33,311 nucleotides of DNA from Pseudonocardiales bacterium (lineage in GTDB: Bacteria; Actinomycetota; Actinomycetes; Mycobacteriales; Jatrophihabitantaceae). The notes beneath the pieces were generated by a model. The model was not told where the DNA came from, searched no databases, and was given only the letters and a program-made list of their open reading frames with translations. Shown here one piece after another: positions 1 through 8,480 of this stretch; the stretch's first letter is position 1; every line of letters begins with the position of its first letter. Position numbers and translations under genes: made by a program. The stretch covers positions 1-33,311 of the forward strand of contig JAOPWD010000144.1 in the NCBI GenBank assembly GCA_025965875.1, written 5' to 3'.

Positions 1-2
1 CG

Positions 3-761
3 GGCGCTCCGGCTCCGGCCGGCCCGGCACTTCAGGTCAAGGCGCCGGTGACCAGCGCAGCGCTGATCCGGACCGCTGACCTCGTCGTCGAGATCGCGCA
101 CGGCCCCGATGTCGCAGCCCAAGCGAACCGCGCCGAGCAGATCGCCACCGCCGCCGGAGGTCAGGTGTTCGCGGACGACCGCACGGCCGGGACGAAGCCG
201 ACCGCCGCGCTCACGCTCAAGGTGCCGGGTGAGTCGCTGTCCAGCGTCCTGGCCAAATTGGCCGCGCTGGGCAAGGAGAAGTCGCGGCAATCCAGCACCA
301 AGGACGTCACGACGCAGGTCGCGGACGTCAGCTCGCGGGTACGCAGCGCGCAGGCCAGCATCAGCCGGCTGCAGGTCCTGTTCAGTCGGGCCGTCAAGGT
401 CGGCGACGTGATCGCGCTGGAAAATGAACTGTCGCAGCGGGAGGCGGACCTGGAGTCGTTGCAGGCACAGCAACGCTCGCTCGAGTCGCAGACGGAGATG
501 GCGACCGTGACGCTGAACCTGAGCACGGCTTCCGCGGCGGCGGTCGTGCCCAAGAAGAATCAGGACAGAGGTGGCTTCCTCGGTGGTCTGCAGCGGGGGT
601 GGCGGGCGTTCACCCACGGTGCCGGCGCGGTGGCCACCGGAGTCGGTGCCGCACTGCCGTTCCTCGCGCTCGGGCTACTGATCCTCGGCGCCGCTGTGCT
701 GCTGCGCCGCCGAATGCGGCACGCCGTACCGCCGGTCATCGCCCCGCCCGACCCCGCCTGA
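3..761 (+). CDS. DUF4349-type membrane protein, 3' part (start lies before the window)
   Basis: The reading frame is open to the left edge, so the true start lies upstream; the GTG at 48 is internal because family-like sequence (GAPAPAGPALQVKAPV) precedes it. The visible part has an alpha/beta segment beginning IRTADLVVEI, a helical region rich in Q, E, L and R at about residues 85-160 (numbered from base 3) that looks like a coiled coil, and a C-terminal membrane helix (PFLALGLLILGAAVLL) followed by a basic cytoplasmic tail RRRMR. This order (N-terminal DUF4349 domain, coiled coil, one C-terminal helix) is typical of DUF4349 proteins, which are often lipoproteins; any lipobox would be off the window. 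The function of the family is unknown. A long inverted repeat follows 26 bases after the stop and could terminate transcription. Confidence 0.8.
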   Translation, partial: GAPAPAGPALQVKAPVTSAALIRTADLVVEIAHGPDVAAQANRAEQIATAAGGQVFADDRTAGTKPTAALTLKVPGESLSSVLAKLAALGKEKSRQSSTKDVTTQVADVSSRVRSAQASISRLQVLFSRAVKVGDVIALENELSQREADLESLQAQQRSLESQTEMATVTLNLSTASAAAVVPKKNQDRGGFLGGLQRGWRAFTHGAGAVATGVGAALPFLALGLLILGAAVLLRRRMRHAVPPVIAPPDPA

Positions 762-787
762 CCCCTCCACCCGCTCCACCCGCTCCA

Positions 788-853
788 GGTGATCAACTCG
801 CGTTTGGTGAGCGATCTCGCGGCAAAGCGCGCACTAGACGCGAGTTGATCACC
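788..853. repeat. Intergenic palindromic element, copy A (inverted orientation)
   Basis: A perfect 16-base inverted repeat: GGTGATCAACTCGCGT at 788-803 pairs with ACGCGAGTTGATCACC at 838-853, around a 34-base centre. Read on the minus strand its centre contains GATCGCTCACC, which is also found in the three copies at 1916-2279. It is therefore the same element in the opposite orientation. It has no U-tract, so it may be a dispersed REP/MITE-like element rather than a simple terminator. Confidence 0.85.
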
Positions 854-1008
854 GACCAGGACGGCCGGCGGTTCACGGCCACAGGACACCGGCCACATCT
901 GTCGATCGATCAGCCCGTCCGGCTGCGGCCTTGTCCACAGCCGCGCGGGTCGTCCACAGTTCCAGTTTGGAGGTGGACCGAGGCGAGCTGCGCGTCCACC
1001 GTCCGTAC

Positions 1009-1965
1009 ATGGACCTGCCCGTCTGGCTCGACGACCTCGTTCCGCTGCTCGATCCCACCGCGCCGCCGCGCGTAGTCACGCTGCATGAGGCGCAAGCGCT
1101 TGGCTATCCGTTCCACGTTGTCCGGCGCCGGGTGCGCCGCGGTCGTTGGCAGCGACTCGCCCCGGGCGTGTACTGCACGACGCCACCGGCTGGCCGGATC
1201 GATCACCTCACCGCGGCGGCGAAGCACGGTGGCGCCGGTGCGGTCGTCTCAGGCACCGCCGCGCTGTACGAGTACGGGGTTCGTGCGGCGCCGGTGCCGC
1301 AGCGTGAGTTGGTCCTGGTACCGCTCGACCGCGGCGCTCGAAGTCACCGGCGCATCGTTGTTCGCCGCACCCCGAACCTGCCCGCTCCCTGCGCTCGGCC
1401 CGGTCCTGCGTTGGCACCCATCGCCAGAGCCGCGGTGGACCACGCCCGGCTCCTCTCGCGACTCGATGACGTTCGGGCGGTCGTGGCCGAAGTCGTGCAG
1501 CGCGGACTGGTCGACGTCGAGCAACTCTGGGCCGAGGTCGAACTCGGCGCCCGCAACGGCCGGGCTCTCGTGCGCCGCGCGGTGCTCGAGGTGACTGCTG
1601 GGTCCCAGTCGGCGCCCGAGGCTCAGGCCGCGTGCCTACTCACGGCGGCGGGACTGGGCCCATTTGAACAGAACCCGCACCTCGTAATTGCCGGCCAGGA
1701 TTACTTCCCAGACTTTCTCTGGCGTTCACTGCGCGCCATCCTCGAGGTCGACAGCTTCGAGCACCACTACAAGCCGCAGGACTGGCGAGGCACGCTCAAA
1801 CGACACTTCGCATTGGAGGCGGTCGGCTACTCCGTCGTCCACGTCCCACCATCAGCATTGGCGGACGGCGCGGCCTTCGTCTCCCAAGTCCGAGTCTGGC
1901 TGTCTGCCCGCCGCCGTGATCAACTCTCGTCTGGTGCCGGACTCGGCCACGGATCGCTCACCTAA
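1009..1965 (+). CDS. AbiEi-like N-terminal domain / DUF559-type putative nuclease
   Basis: About 318 residues from the ATG at 1009; an in-frame TTG at 931 is less likely. The N-terminal part (VTLHEAQALGYPFHVVRR, then GRWQRLAPGVY) resembles the winged-helix domain of AbiEi-type antitoxins, where a basic helix is followed by a conserved 'G.Y' turn. The C-terminal part has a PD-(D/E)XK-like pattern: PDFLW, then AILEVDSFE, then a basic helix and GYSVVHV, as in DUF559/Vsr-like nucleases. Proteins with this arrangement are common and multi-copy in actinobacteria, usually without a partner toxin, and none is seen here. The biological role is unknown. The last 16-17 codons and the stop lie inside a palindromic element, so the native C-terminus may have been replaced. 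No good ribosome binding site is visible. Confidence 0.75.
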   Translation: MDLPVWLDDLVPLLDPTAPPRVVTLHEAQALGYPFHVVRRRVRRGRWQRLAPGVYCTTPPAGRIDHLTAAAKHGGAGAVVSGTAALYEYGVRAAPVPQRELVLVPLDRGARSHRRIVVRRTPNLPAPCARPGPALAPIARAAVDHARLLSRLDDVRAVVAEVVQRGLVDVEQLWAEVELGARNGRALVRRAVLEVTAGSQSAPEAQAACLLTAAGLGPFEQNPHLVIAGQDYFPDFLWRSLRAILEVDSFEHHYKPQDWRGTLKRHFALEAVGYSVVHVPPSALADGAAFVSQVRVWLSARRRDQLSSGAGLGHGSLT

Positions 1966-1979
1966 CGCGAGTTGATCAC
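1916..1979. repeat. Palindromic element, copy B
   Basis: The arms GTGATCAACTC and GAGTTGATCAC flank a conserved centre that includes CTGGTGCCGG and GGATCGCTCACC. The left half is translated as the C-terminus of the upstream gene, and the element supplies that gene's TAA stop at 1963-1965. Confidence 0.85.
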
Positions 1980-2069
1980 GGCAAGGATCAGCGGGGCACG
2001 GACTCGACCAGGTCGCGGGCGGCGCGGCCTTCGTCGCCCAAGTCCGGCTCTGGCTGTCCGCCCGCCGCC

Positions 2070-2133
2070 GTGATCAACTCTCGTCTGGTGCCGGACTCGG
2101 CCACGGATCGCTCACCTAACGCGAGTTGATCAC
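2070..2133. repeat. Palindromic element, copy C
   Basis: The 64 bases are identical to copy B by eye. The flanking DNA differs by several substitutions that look synonymous or conservative with respect to the duplicated gene end. Confidence 0.85.
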
Positions 2134-2215
2134 AGCAAGGATCAGCCGGGCACGGACTCGACCAGGTCGCGGGCGTCGTCGAGCAGACGGTCGGGCTGGC
2201 TGTTCGCCCGCCGCC

Positions 2216-2279
2216 GTGATCAACTCTCGTCTGCTGCCGGACTCGGCCACGGATCGCTCACCTAACGCGAGTCGATCAC
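2216..2279. repeat. Palindromic element, copy D
   Basis: Matches copies B and C except for a G-to-C change in the centre (CTGCTG) and one change in the right arm (GTCGATCAC), which breaks one pair of the stem. It ends 9 bases before the stop codon of the aminotransferase gene. Confidence 0.85.
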
Positions 2280-2287
2280 GGCAAGGA

Positions 2288-3358
2288 TCAGCAGGGCACG
2301 GACTCGGCCAGGTCGCGGGCGGCGTCGAGCAGACGGTCGTTCTCGTCGGCCGAGCTGATCGTGACGCGGGCACCGTGGCCGGCGAAGGCCCGGACGATCA
2401 CCTTGCGGTCCTCGCAGCCGGCCGCCCAGTCAGTCGTGTGCTCACCCAGCGGCAACCAGATGAAGTTGGCCTCGCTCGGCGGCACCTCGTAACCCATTGC
2501 CCGGAGTGCGTCGCTGACTCGCGTGCGTTCCGCGACGATCTCGGCTACCCGCTCCATCAACTGCGCTTCGGCCTCCGGCTCCAGGCTGGCCAGCGCGGCC
2601 TGCTGCGCCACCGACGTCACCGCGAACGGCACCTGGGTCTGCCGCAACGCGTTCGCCACAGCAGGGTCGCCCGCGATTGCGTACCCGACCCGCAGGCCGG
2701 CCAGCCCGTAGGCCTTGGAGAACGTCCGCAGCACGACGAGGTTGGTGAACTCGTCGAGCAGGGTCACGCCGTCCGGCACGTCAGGGTCGGTGACGAACTC
2801 GCGATAGGCCTCGTCTAGCGCGACGACAACGTCCGAGGGCACGCTGCGCAGGAAGGCGACCAACTCCGCGCGCCGCACCGCCGTGCCCGTCGGGTTGTTC
2901 GGGTTGCAGACGAAGATCAGCCTGGTCTTGCCGGTGACCCGCGCTGCCATCTCGTCCAAGTCGTGGACGTAGTCGCGCAACGGGACCTGCACCGCCGACC
3001 CGCCAGCCACGGCGGTCAGGATGGGGTACGCCTCGAACGAGCGCCACGCGTAGAGAACTTCCTCGTCCGCGTCGACCGTGGCCTGGGCGAGCTGGGTGAG
3101 CAGCGACACCGCGCCGCAGCCGACGGCCACCTGCTCGTCGGCGACGCCGTATTTCGTGGCCAGGGCGCTGGTCAGGGTCGTCGAGTTGCTGTCGGGGTAC
3201 CGGTTGATGGTGCCGGCCACCTCGGCTATCCGAGCCAGGACGTGCGGCAGCGGCGGATAGTGCGTCTCGTTGCTGGCCAGTTTGACAGCGCCCGGGATGT
3301 TTCGGCCCGGCACGTAACTGGGCAGGGTCGCGAGCATGGCCCGCAGTCGGACGGTCAC
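2288..3358 (-). CDS. pat: Aromatic amino acid aminotransferase (Pat / HisC2-like)
   Basis: A 356-residue class I/II pyridoxal-phosphate aminotransferase. Visible motifs are KLASNET (26-32), NRYPD (52-56), the cofactor-contact segment VCNPNNPTG (150-158), DEAYREF (182-188) and TFSKAYGLAG, whose Lys215 should form the Schiff base with the cofactor. VAVGCGAVSL, WRSFEAYP and the ending RVTISSADENDRLLD resemble mycobacterial Pat (HisC2), which transaminates phenylpyruvate and 4-hydroxyphenylpyruvate, more than canonical HisC, which sits in a his operon. The nearby pheA and hppD support an aromatic role. The start is GTG, overlapping the helicase stop by 4 bases (GTGA), so translation is probably coupled. 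Specificity for aromatic acids rather than histidinol phosphate is inferred from sequence flavour and context. Confidence 0.85.
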   Translation of the reverse strand: MTVRLRAMLATLPSYVPGRNIPGAVKLASNETHYPPLPHVLARIAEVAGTINRYPDSNSTTLTSALATKYGVADEQVAVGCGAVSLLTQLAQATVDADEEVLYAWRSFEAYPILTAVAGGSAVQVPLRDYVHDLDEMAARVTGKTRLIFVCNPNNPTGTAVRRAELVAFLRSVPSDVVVALDEAYREFVTDPDVPDGVTLLDEFTNLVVLRTFSKAYGLAGLRVGYAIAGDPAVANALRQTQVPFAVTSVAQQAALASLEPEAEAQLMERVAEIVAERTRVSDALRAMGYEVPPSEANFIWLPLGEHTTDWAAGCEDRKVIVRAFAGHGARVTISSADENDRLLDAARDLAESVPC

Positions 3359-5121
3359 GTCGTCTCCGTTCTGTCTTCGCGTGGGCGGTAGCGCTCCACG
3401 CGGGCCTTGCGGCCCTTGATCAGCGTCGCCTGCAGCGCCGCGATGACCTCGTCGGCGGCAGCGTCCGGGATCTCGACAATAGAGAACTTGTGGGTGATCT
3501 CGATGGCTCCGATCTGACGGCCGGACAGGCTTGATTCGTTTGCGATAGCACCGACCAGATCCTGCGGGCGGATCTTTGCCGCGTGCCCGAGACCCACGAA
3601 CAGCCGGGTGGTGGGGCCGCTGTCGGCCAGCCGGCCCTTGCCGGGCTTCTCGCGTCCGCGCTCGCGCGTCGGTGGGCGGGAGGTGTCGCGTGCCGACTCC
3701 CGCGATGATTCCCGCGGCGCGACCACGTCGGGAATCTCGTCCTCGGCCTCGACGGTGCCGCCTGCTTCGTGCGCGAGCTTCACCGCGGCGAGCGCGACCT
3801 GCATGAGGTCGAAGTCATCAGTGAGCGTGTCGACGACTACGCGGTACTGCTCGTAGTCCTCCTCGAGCAGCGTCTCGTGCAGCGCCGAGCGGGTCAGCTC
3901 GAGCCGGCGTGAGCGCAGGTCAGCGACAGTCGGCAGCGTCTCGACGCTGATGCTCTGCTTGGTGGTGCGCTCGATCGTCTTGAGCAGCCGGTGCTGGCGC
4001 GGCTCGACGAGGGTGATCGCGACGCCCTCGCGCCCGGCGCGCCCGACCCGGCCGATGCGGTGCACATAGGCGTCCGGTGCGGACGGCACGTCGTAGTTGA
4101 CGACGTGGGTGAGCTGGTCGATGTCCAGTCCACGCGCGGCGACGTCGGTGGCCACGAGCAGTTCGGCCGCGCCGCTGCGCACCCGTTGCATGACGCGGTC
4201 GCGCTGGTCCTGGGTCATCCCGCCGTGCAGCGCCTCGGCACGGTAGCCGCGGGCCGTCATCGTCTCGCTGAGCGTGTCGACCTCTTCACGGGTGCGGCAG
4301 AACACCAGCGCGGCCGTGGGGGACTCGACGTCGAGCAGCCGGCCGAGCGCCGAGGCCTTGTGGGCACGCGGCACGAGGTAGGCGACCTGGCGCACCAACG
4401 AGGCCTGGGCTGAGGTGTTCTCGCGGCGGATGTGCACCCGCACCGGGTCGTTGAGGTAGCGCTTCACCAGACCGTTGATGCGCGACGGCATGGTGGCCGA
4501 GAACAGCACGGTCTGGCGCTCGTCGGGCACCGCCTGCAGGATCGCCTCGATGTCCTCGGCGAAGCCCATGTCGAGCATCTCGTCGGCCTCGTCCAATACG
4601 ACGACCCGCAGGTCGCCCATCTTCAGGGTGCGGCGGCTGAGGTGGTCGATCGCGCGTCCCGGCGTGGCCACGACGACGTCGATGCCGGCCTCCAGTGCCC
4701 GGATCTGGCGCAGGATGGGCTGGCCGCCGTAGATCGGCAGCACGCGCGCGCCGAGCTCGCGGCCGTAACGGTGGATCGCCTCGGACACCTGAATGGCGAG
4801 CTCGCGGGTCGGGACCAGGACGAGCGCCTGCGGGTGCCGCTTGCCGCGGCTGAGCCGCTGCAGCAACGGCAGCGCGAACGCGGCCGTCTTGCCGGTGCCG
4901 GTGGCCGCCTGCCCCAGCAGGTCGCGCCCGGCCAGCAGCGGAGGGATCGTCTCGCGCTGGATAGGCGTGGGCTCCTCGTAACCCAGCGCGTCGAGCGCCC
5001 GCTGCAACTCCGGGCGCAGCGCCAGGTCGGCGAAGCTGGCGGCGTCCGGCTCGGCGCCAGCTTCCGCGGGCGAGCCCAGTTCGGCGGACGCGGGCGGGGC
5101 ATCAGCCGGAGATTCAGTCAC
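3355..5121 (-). CDS. DEAD-box RNA helicase with C-terminal DbpA-type RNA-binding domain
   Basis: 588 residues. I chose the GTG at 5121 over the upstream GTG at 5151 because a purine-rich GGGAGG lies 9 bases before it, and because 5151 falls inside a palindrome. The helicase motifs are complete: Q motif PTPIQRETIP, motif I ATGTGKT (73-79), PTRELAIQ, TPGR, motif II DEAD (177-180), motif III SAT (208-210), VFCRT, ATDVAARGLDI and motif VI HRIGRVGRAGREG. A charged low-complexity linker (SSRESARDTSRPPTRERGRE) leads to a C-terminal DbpA-like RNA-binding domain (TTRLFVGLGHAAKIRPQDLV onward). This is the DeaD/CsdA type, an ATP-dependent RNA unwinding protein involved in ribosome assembly or mRNA turnover. 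It overlaps pat by 4 bases. Confidence 0.92.
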   Translation of the reverse strand: MTESPADAPPASAELGSPAEAGAEPDAASFADLALRPELQRALDALGYEEPTPIQRETIPPLLAGRDLLGQAATGTGKTAAFALPLLQRLSRGKRHPQALVLVPTRELAIQVSEAIHRYGRELGARVLPIYGGQPILRQIRALEAGIDVVVATPGRAIDHLSRRTLKMGDLRVVVLDEADEMLDMGFAEDIEAILQAVPDERQTVLFSATMPSRINGLVKRYLNDPVRVHIRRENTSAQASLVRQVAYLVPRAHKASALGRLLDVESPTAALVFCRTREEVDTLSETMTARGYRAEALHGGMTQDQRDRVMQRVRSGAAELLVATDVAARGLDIDQLTHVVNYDVPSAPDAYVHRIGRVGRAGREGVAITLVEPRQHRLLKTIERTTKQSISVETLPTVADLRSRRLELTRSALHETLLEEDYEQYRVVVDTLTDDFDLMQVALAAVKLAHEAGGTVEAEDEIPDVVAPRESSRESARDTSRPPTRERGREKPGKGRLADSGPTTRLFVGLGHAAKIRPQDLVGAIANESSLSGRQIGAIEITHKFSIVEIPDAAADEVIAALQATLIKGRKARVERYRPREDRTETT

Positions 5122-5143
5122 GCCCTCAAGCCTCCCACCCCGG

Positions 5144-5200
5144 CTTTGCACCTTTCAGCGCCCCCACGGAGCCCGATTCGGGGCGCTGAAAGGTGCAAAG
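5144..5200. repeat. Perfect 21-base inverted repeat between hppD and the helicase gene
   Basis: The arms at 5144-5164 (beginning CTTTGCACCTTTCAG) and 5180-5200 (ending CTGAAAGGTGCAAAG) are exact reverse complements around a 15-base loop. The repeat begins 16 bases after the hppD stop codon and ends 23 bases before the helicase start. It could act as a terminator for hppD, although there is no U-tract. Confidence 0.85.
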
Positions 5201-5215
5201 CGGGAAGGACGGTGC

Positions 5216-6457
<1,242 letters not shown>

Positions 6458-6469
6458 TTATGTCTCGGC

Positions 6470-6634
6470 TCACCTGCGGACGGCGCCGACCGCCGCAATC
6501 ACCGCGAAGACCGCAGACAGCAGAACCACGGCAAAGGCGATCGCGGCAACGGCCAGGGAACTCGCCCCCGCTGATCCTGCCGTGTCGTGCAGGGTGAACC
6601 ATGATCGCGCCCCTAGCCTGGTGACGATGACCAC
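6470..6634 (-). CDS. Possible 54-residue single-helix membrane protein
   Basis: A short frame upstream of hppD, ending 21 bases before its start. Its C-terminal half is a clean hydrophobic stretch (LAVAAIAFAVVLLSAVFAV) followed by a basic tail ending in RR, as in a small one-helix membrane protein. The only start I can find is GTG at 6634, with no ribosome binding site, and it overlaps the first codons of the divergent DUF4446 gene. The hydrophobic segment could be a chance product of high-GC sequence. Low confidence. Confidence 0.25.
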   Translation of the reverse strand: MVIVTRLGARSWFTLHDTAGSAGASSLAVAAIAFAVVLLSAVFAVIAAVGAVRR

Positions 6635-7172
6635 CTACGTCGCCGTCTTCGGAATGGTGCTCGGCTACGTCGCGCTCGTCGCGGCGTATTGCGCGCTGCG
6701 CACGCTGGCCAAGCTGCGCCGAGCGACGTCGGTGCTCGCGCGCGGTTCCCGTAGTGCCAGCGGCAAGGAGTCCCTGATCGAGGCGACTGAACGGCACGCC
6801 GCACAGACCGCGGCACTGGCCGAACAGATGACCCAACTGCGTGACTACGTCGACACGACCTGTGCGCAGACGATCGTGGCGGCGCAGGCCGAGCGCGCGG
6901 GCGTGTCCGATGCCCTGCGCAACATCGCCCTGGTTCGCTACGACGCGTTCGCCGACATCACCGGACGGATGTCGTTCTCGCTGGCCCTGCTCGACGAGCG
7001 CGGCGACGGGGTGACGATCAGCGCAATCGCGGGCCGCACCGACACCCGCGTCTACGCCAAGGGCGTTGCCGCCGGAAGGGGCGAGCACGAGCTGTCTCCC
7101 GAGGAGAGCCAGGCCGTCGCCGCGGCGCTGCACAAGGAGCGCACCGGCCTGCTCAAGCGCAAAGCCGGCTGA
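6627..7172 (+). CDS. DUF4446 family membrane-anchored protein
   Basis: 181 residues from the ATG at 6627; a GTG at 6621 is also possible. The N-terminus is a membrane helix (TYVAVFGMVLGYVALVAAY), followed by a basic helix (KLRRATSVLARG), a coiled-coil-like stretch (ATERHAAQTAALAEQMTQLR) and a small domain containing LRNIALVRYDAFADITGRMS and SFSLALLDERGDGVTISAI, which is characteristic of DUF4446. The molecular function of the family is unknown. It lies 22 bases before pheA on the same strand, an arrangement I recall from other actinobacteria, so the two are probably co-transcribed. Confidence 0.85.
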   Translation: MTTYVAVFGMVLGYVALVAAYCALRTLAKLRRATSVLARGSRSASGKESLIEATERHAAQTAALAEQMTQLRDYVDTTCAQTIVAAQAERAGVSDALRNIALVRYDAFADITGRMSFSLALLDERGDGVTISAIAGRTDTRVYAKGVAAGRGEHELSPEESQAVAAALHKERTGLLKRKAG

Positions 7173-7194
7173 ACGTTTCCGTAGGCTCACGCCC

Positions 7195-8118
7195 GTGACC
7201 ACGCTGGCATTTCTCGGACCCGAGGGCACCTTCGCGCATGCGGCGCTGCGCGAACTGCCCGCGGCGCAGGACGCGACGCTGCTGCCGACGGCCAACGTGA
7301 CGCTCGCGATCGACGCCGTCCGGGCCGGTGACGCCGACGGCGCGCTCGTGCCGCTGGAGAACTCGGTCGAAGGCGCGGTGCCGGCCACGCTCGACGAACT
7401 GGCCAACGGCGCGCCGCTGATCATCGCCGAGGAGACCTACCTGCACGTCGCATTCGAGTTGATGGCCCGACCAGGGACGGGCCTGGCCGCCATCCGGACC
7501 GTCGCCACGCACCCGCACGCCGAGGCGCAGGTGCGCCGCTGGCTGTTGAACAATCTGCCGAACGCGCAGGTCGCGCTCGTCGGCTCGACGGCCGGCGCCG
7601 CGCAGGCGGTGGCGGCGGGGGAGTACGACGCGGCGGTCGGGGCCGCGGTCGCCGGCGAGCTGTATGCGCTGGCCATCGTCGCGCACGACATCGCCGACAA
7701 TGCCGGGGCGGTCACCCGCTTCGTGCTGCTGACCCGACCGGCGCCGCCCGGCCCGCCCACCGGCAACGACCGCACCACGATCGTCGCGTACCTGCGCGAG
7801 GACCACTCCGGTGCCCTGCTCGAGATCCTCACCGAATTCTCGGCCCGGGCGGTCAACCTGACCCGCATCGAGTCCCGCCCGACCAAGGGCGGCATCGGGC
7901 AGTACTGCTTCTCCATCGACTGCGAGGGCCACATCGACGACGAGCGGGTGGGCGACGCGATCGCCGCGCTGCACCGGGTCTGCGGCGACGTGCGCTACCT
8001 CGGCTCCTACCCCCGGCGCGACGGGATGCAGGGCGACGCCGTCATCGGCCGCGCCGACGCAGACTTCGTGGGCGCCCGCGAGTGGCTGCGCCGGGTTCGC
8101 AAGACCGGGGAGAGCTGA
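7195..8118 (+). CDS. pheA: Prephenate dehydratase
   Basis: 307 residues from the GTG at 7195, which places the family's conserved FLGPEGTF at residues 6-13. It catalyses decarboxylating dehydration of prephenate to phenylpyruvate, the last committed step of phenylalanine synthesis. The catalytic domain spans about 1-180, with PLENSVEGAV (53-62) and the TRF motif (174-176). A C-terminal ACT regulatory domain (about 194-272) carries GALLEIL and ESRPTKGGIGQY (226-237), the usual phenylalanine-binding features, so feedback inhibition is expected. It is a monofunctional enzyme with no chorismate mutase domain. The aminotransferase at 2288-3358 could convert its product to phenylalanine. It converges with the GroES-like gene, whose stop is only 4 bases away. 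Confidence 0.95.
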   Translation: MTTLAFLGPEGTFAHAALRELPAAQDATLLPTANVTLAIDAVRAGDADGALVPLENSVEGAVPATLDELANGAPLIIAEETYLHVAFELMARPGTGLAAIRTVATHPHAEAQVRRWLLNNLPNAQVALVGSTAGAAQAVAAGEYDAAVGAAVAGELYALAIVAHDIADNAGAVTRFVLLTRPAPPGPPTGNDRTTIVAYLREDHSGALLEILTEFSARAVNLTRIESRPTKGGIGQYCFSIDCEGHIDDERVGDAIAALHRVCGDVRYLGSYPRRDGMQGDAVIGRADADFVGAREWLRRVRKTGES

Positions 8119-8122
8119 CCGC

Positions 8123-8446
8123 TCAGAGGTACAGCCCGGTATTGGCGTCGTTGCGCACCGCGGCCACCGCGTGCAGGTCGCGCTCGCGCAGCAGCAGATA
8201 GGCATCGCCCGACAGCTCGACCTCATGCCGGTCATCGGGGCTGAACAGCACCTGATCGCCCGGCTCGACGGCGCGGACGTGGTTTCCCACCGCGAGCACC
8301 TCGGCCCAGATGAGCCGCTTGGAGACCTGGGCGGTGGCAGGAATCAGGATGCCGCCCGACGAGCGGCGTTCACCCTCGTCGCGTGGTTCCTTCACCAGTA
8401 CCCGGTCATGCAGCATCTTGATCGGCAACCGGTCGGGGGTGTCCAC
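8123..8446 (-). CDS. GroES-like co-chaperonin family protein
   Basis: 107 residues from a GTG at 8446; an ATG 10 codons later (before LHDRVLVK) is an alternative start. The Cpn10 fold is recognisable from LHDRVLVKEP, the mobile-loop segment RRSSGGILIPATAQ, AEVLAVGN, PGDQVLFSPDD and the ending LLLRERDLHAVA. It ends in TGLYL, as in a divergent GroES-like protein that is widespread in actinobacteria beside a normal groES. Its partner chaperonin, if any, is unknown. It follows the YbjN-like gene by 34 bases on the same strand and could be the last gene of that transcript, but it is more likely a core gene beside which the CIS locus sits. Confidence 0.85.
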   Translation of the reverse strand: MDTPDRLPIKMLHDRVLVKEPRDEGERRSSGGILIPATAQVSKRLIWAEVLAVGNHVRAVEPGDQVLFSPDDRHEVELSGDAYLLLRERDLHAVAAVRNDANTGLYL

Positions 8447-8480
8447 GGGGGTTGAGCTTAATGCCGCAGCGCGGGCTAGC

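Larger units (their letters stand above)
1868..2331. repeat. Tandem triplication spanning a convergent gene junction
   Basis: Three imperfect copies of a unit about 150 bases long cover the whole gap between the converging genes at 1009-1965 and 2288-3358. The 5' boundary motif GCGCGGCCTTCGT recurs at 1868 and 2022 (154 bases apart), and the palindromes start at 1916, 2070 and 2216. Each unit carries a degenerate copy of the 3' end of the plus-strand gene, the palindromic element, and a copy of the 3' end of the aminotransferase gene. No independent gene is seen between 1966 and 2287. Confidence 0.85.

Noticed and set aside
1916-2279. Three regularly spaced palindromes considered as a CRISPR array
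   Set aside because: The intervals between palindromes are themselves repeats of the flanking gene ends, not unique spacers.
8123-8446. GroES-like gene considered as a CIS-specific folding factor
   Set aside because: It is close to the chaperone-like gene, but its sequence matches a widespread actinobacterial core protein, so adjacency alone is weak evidence.
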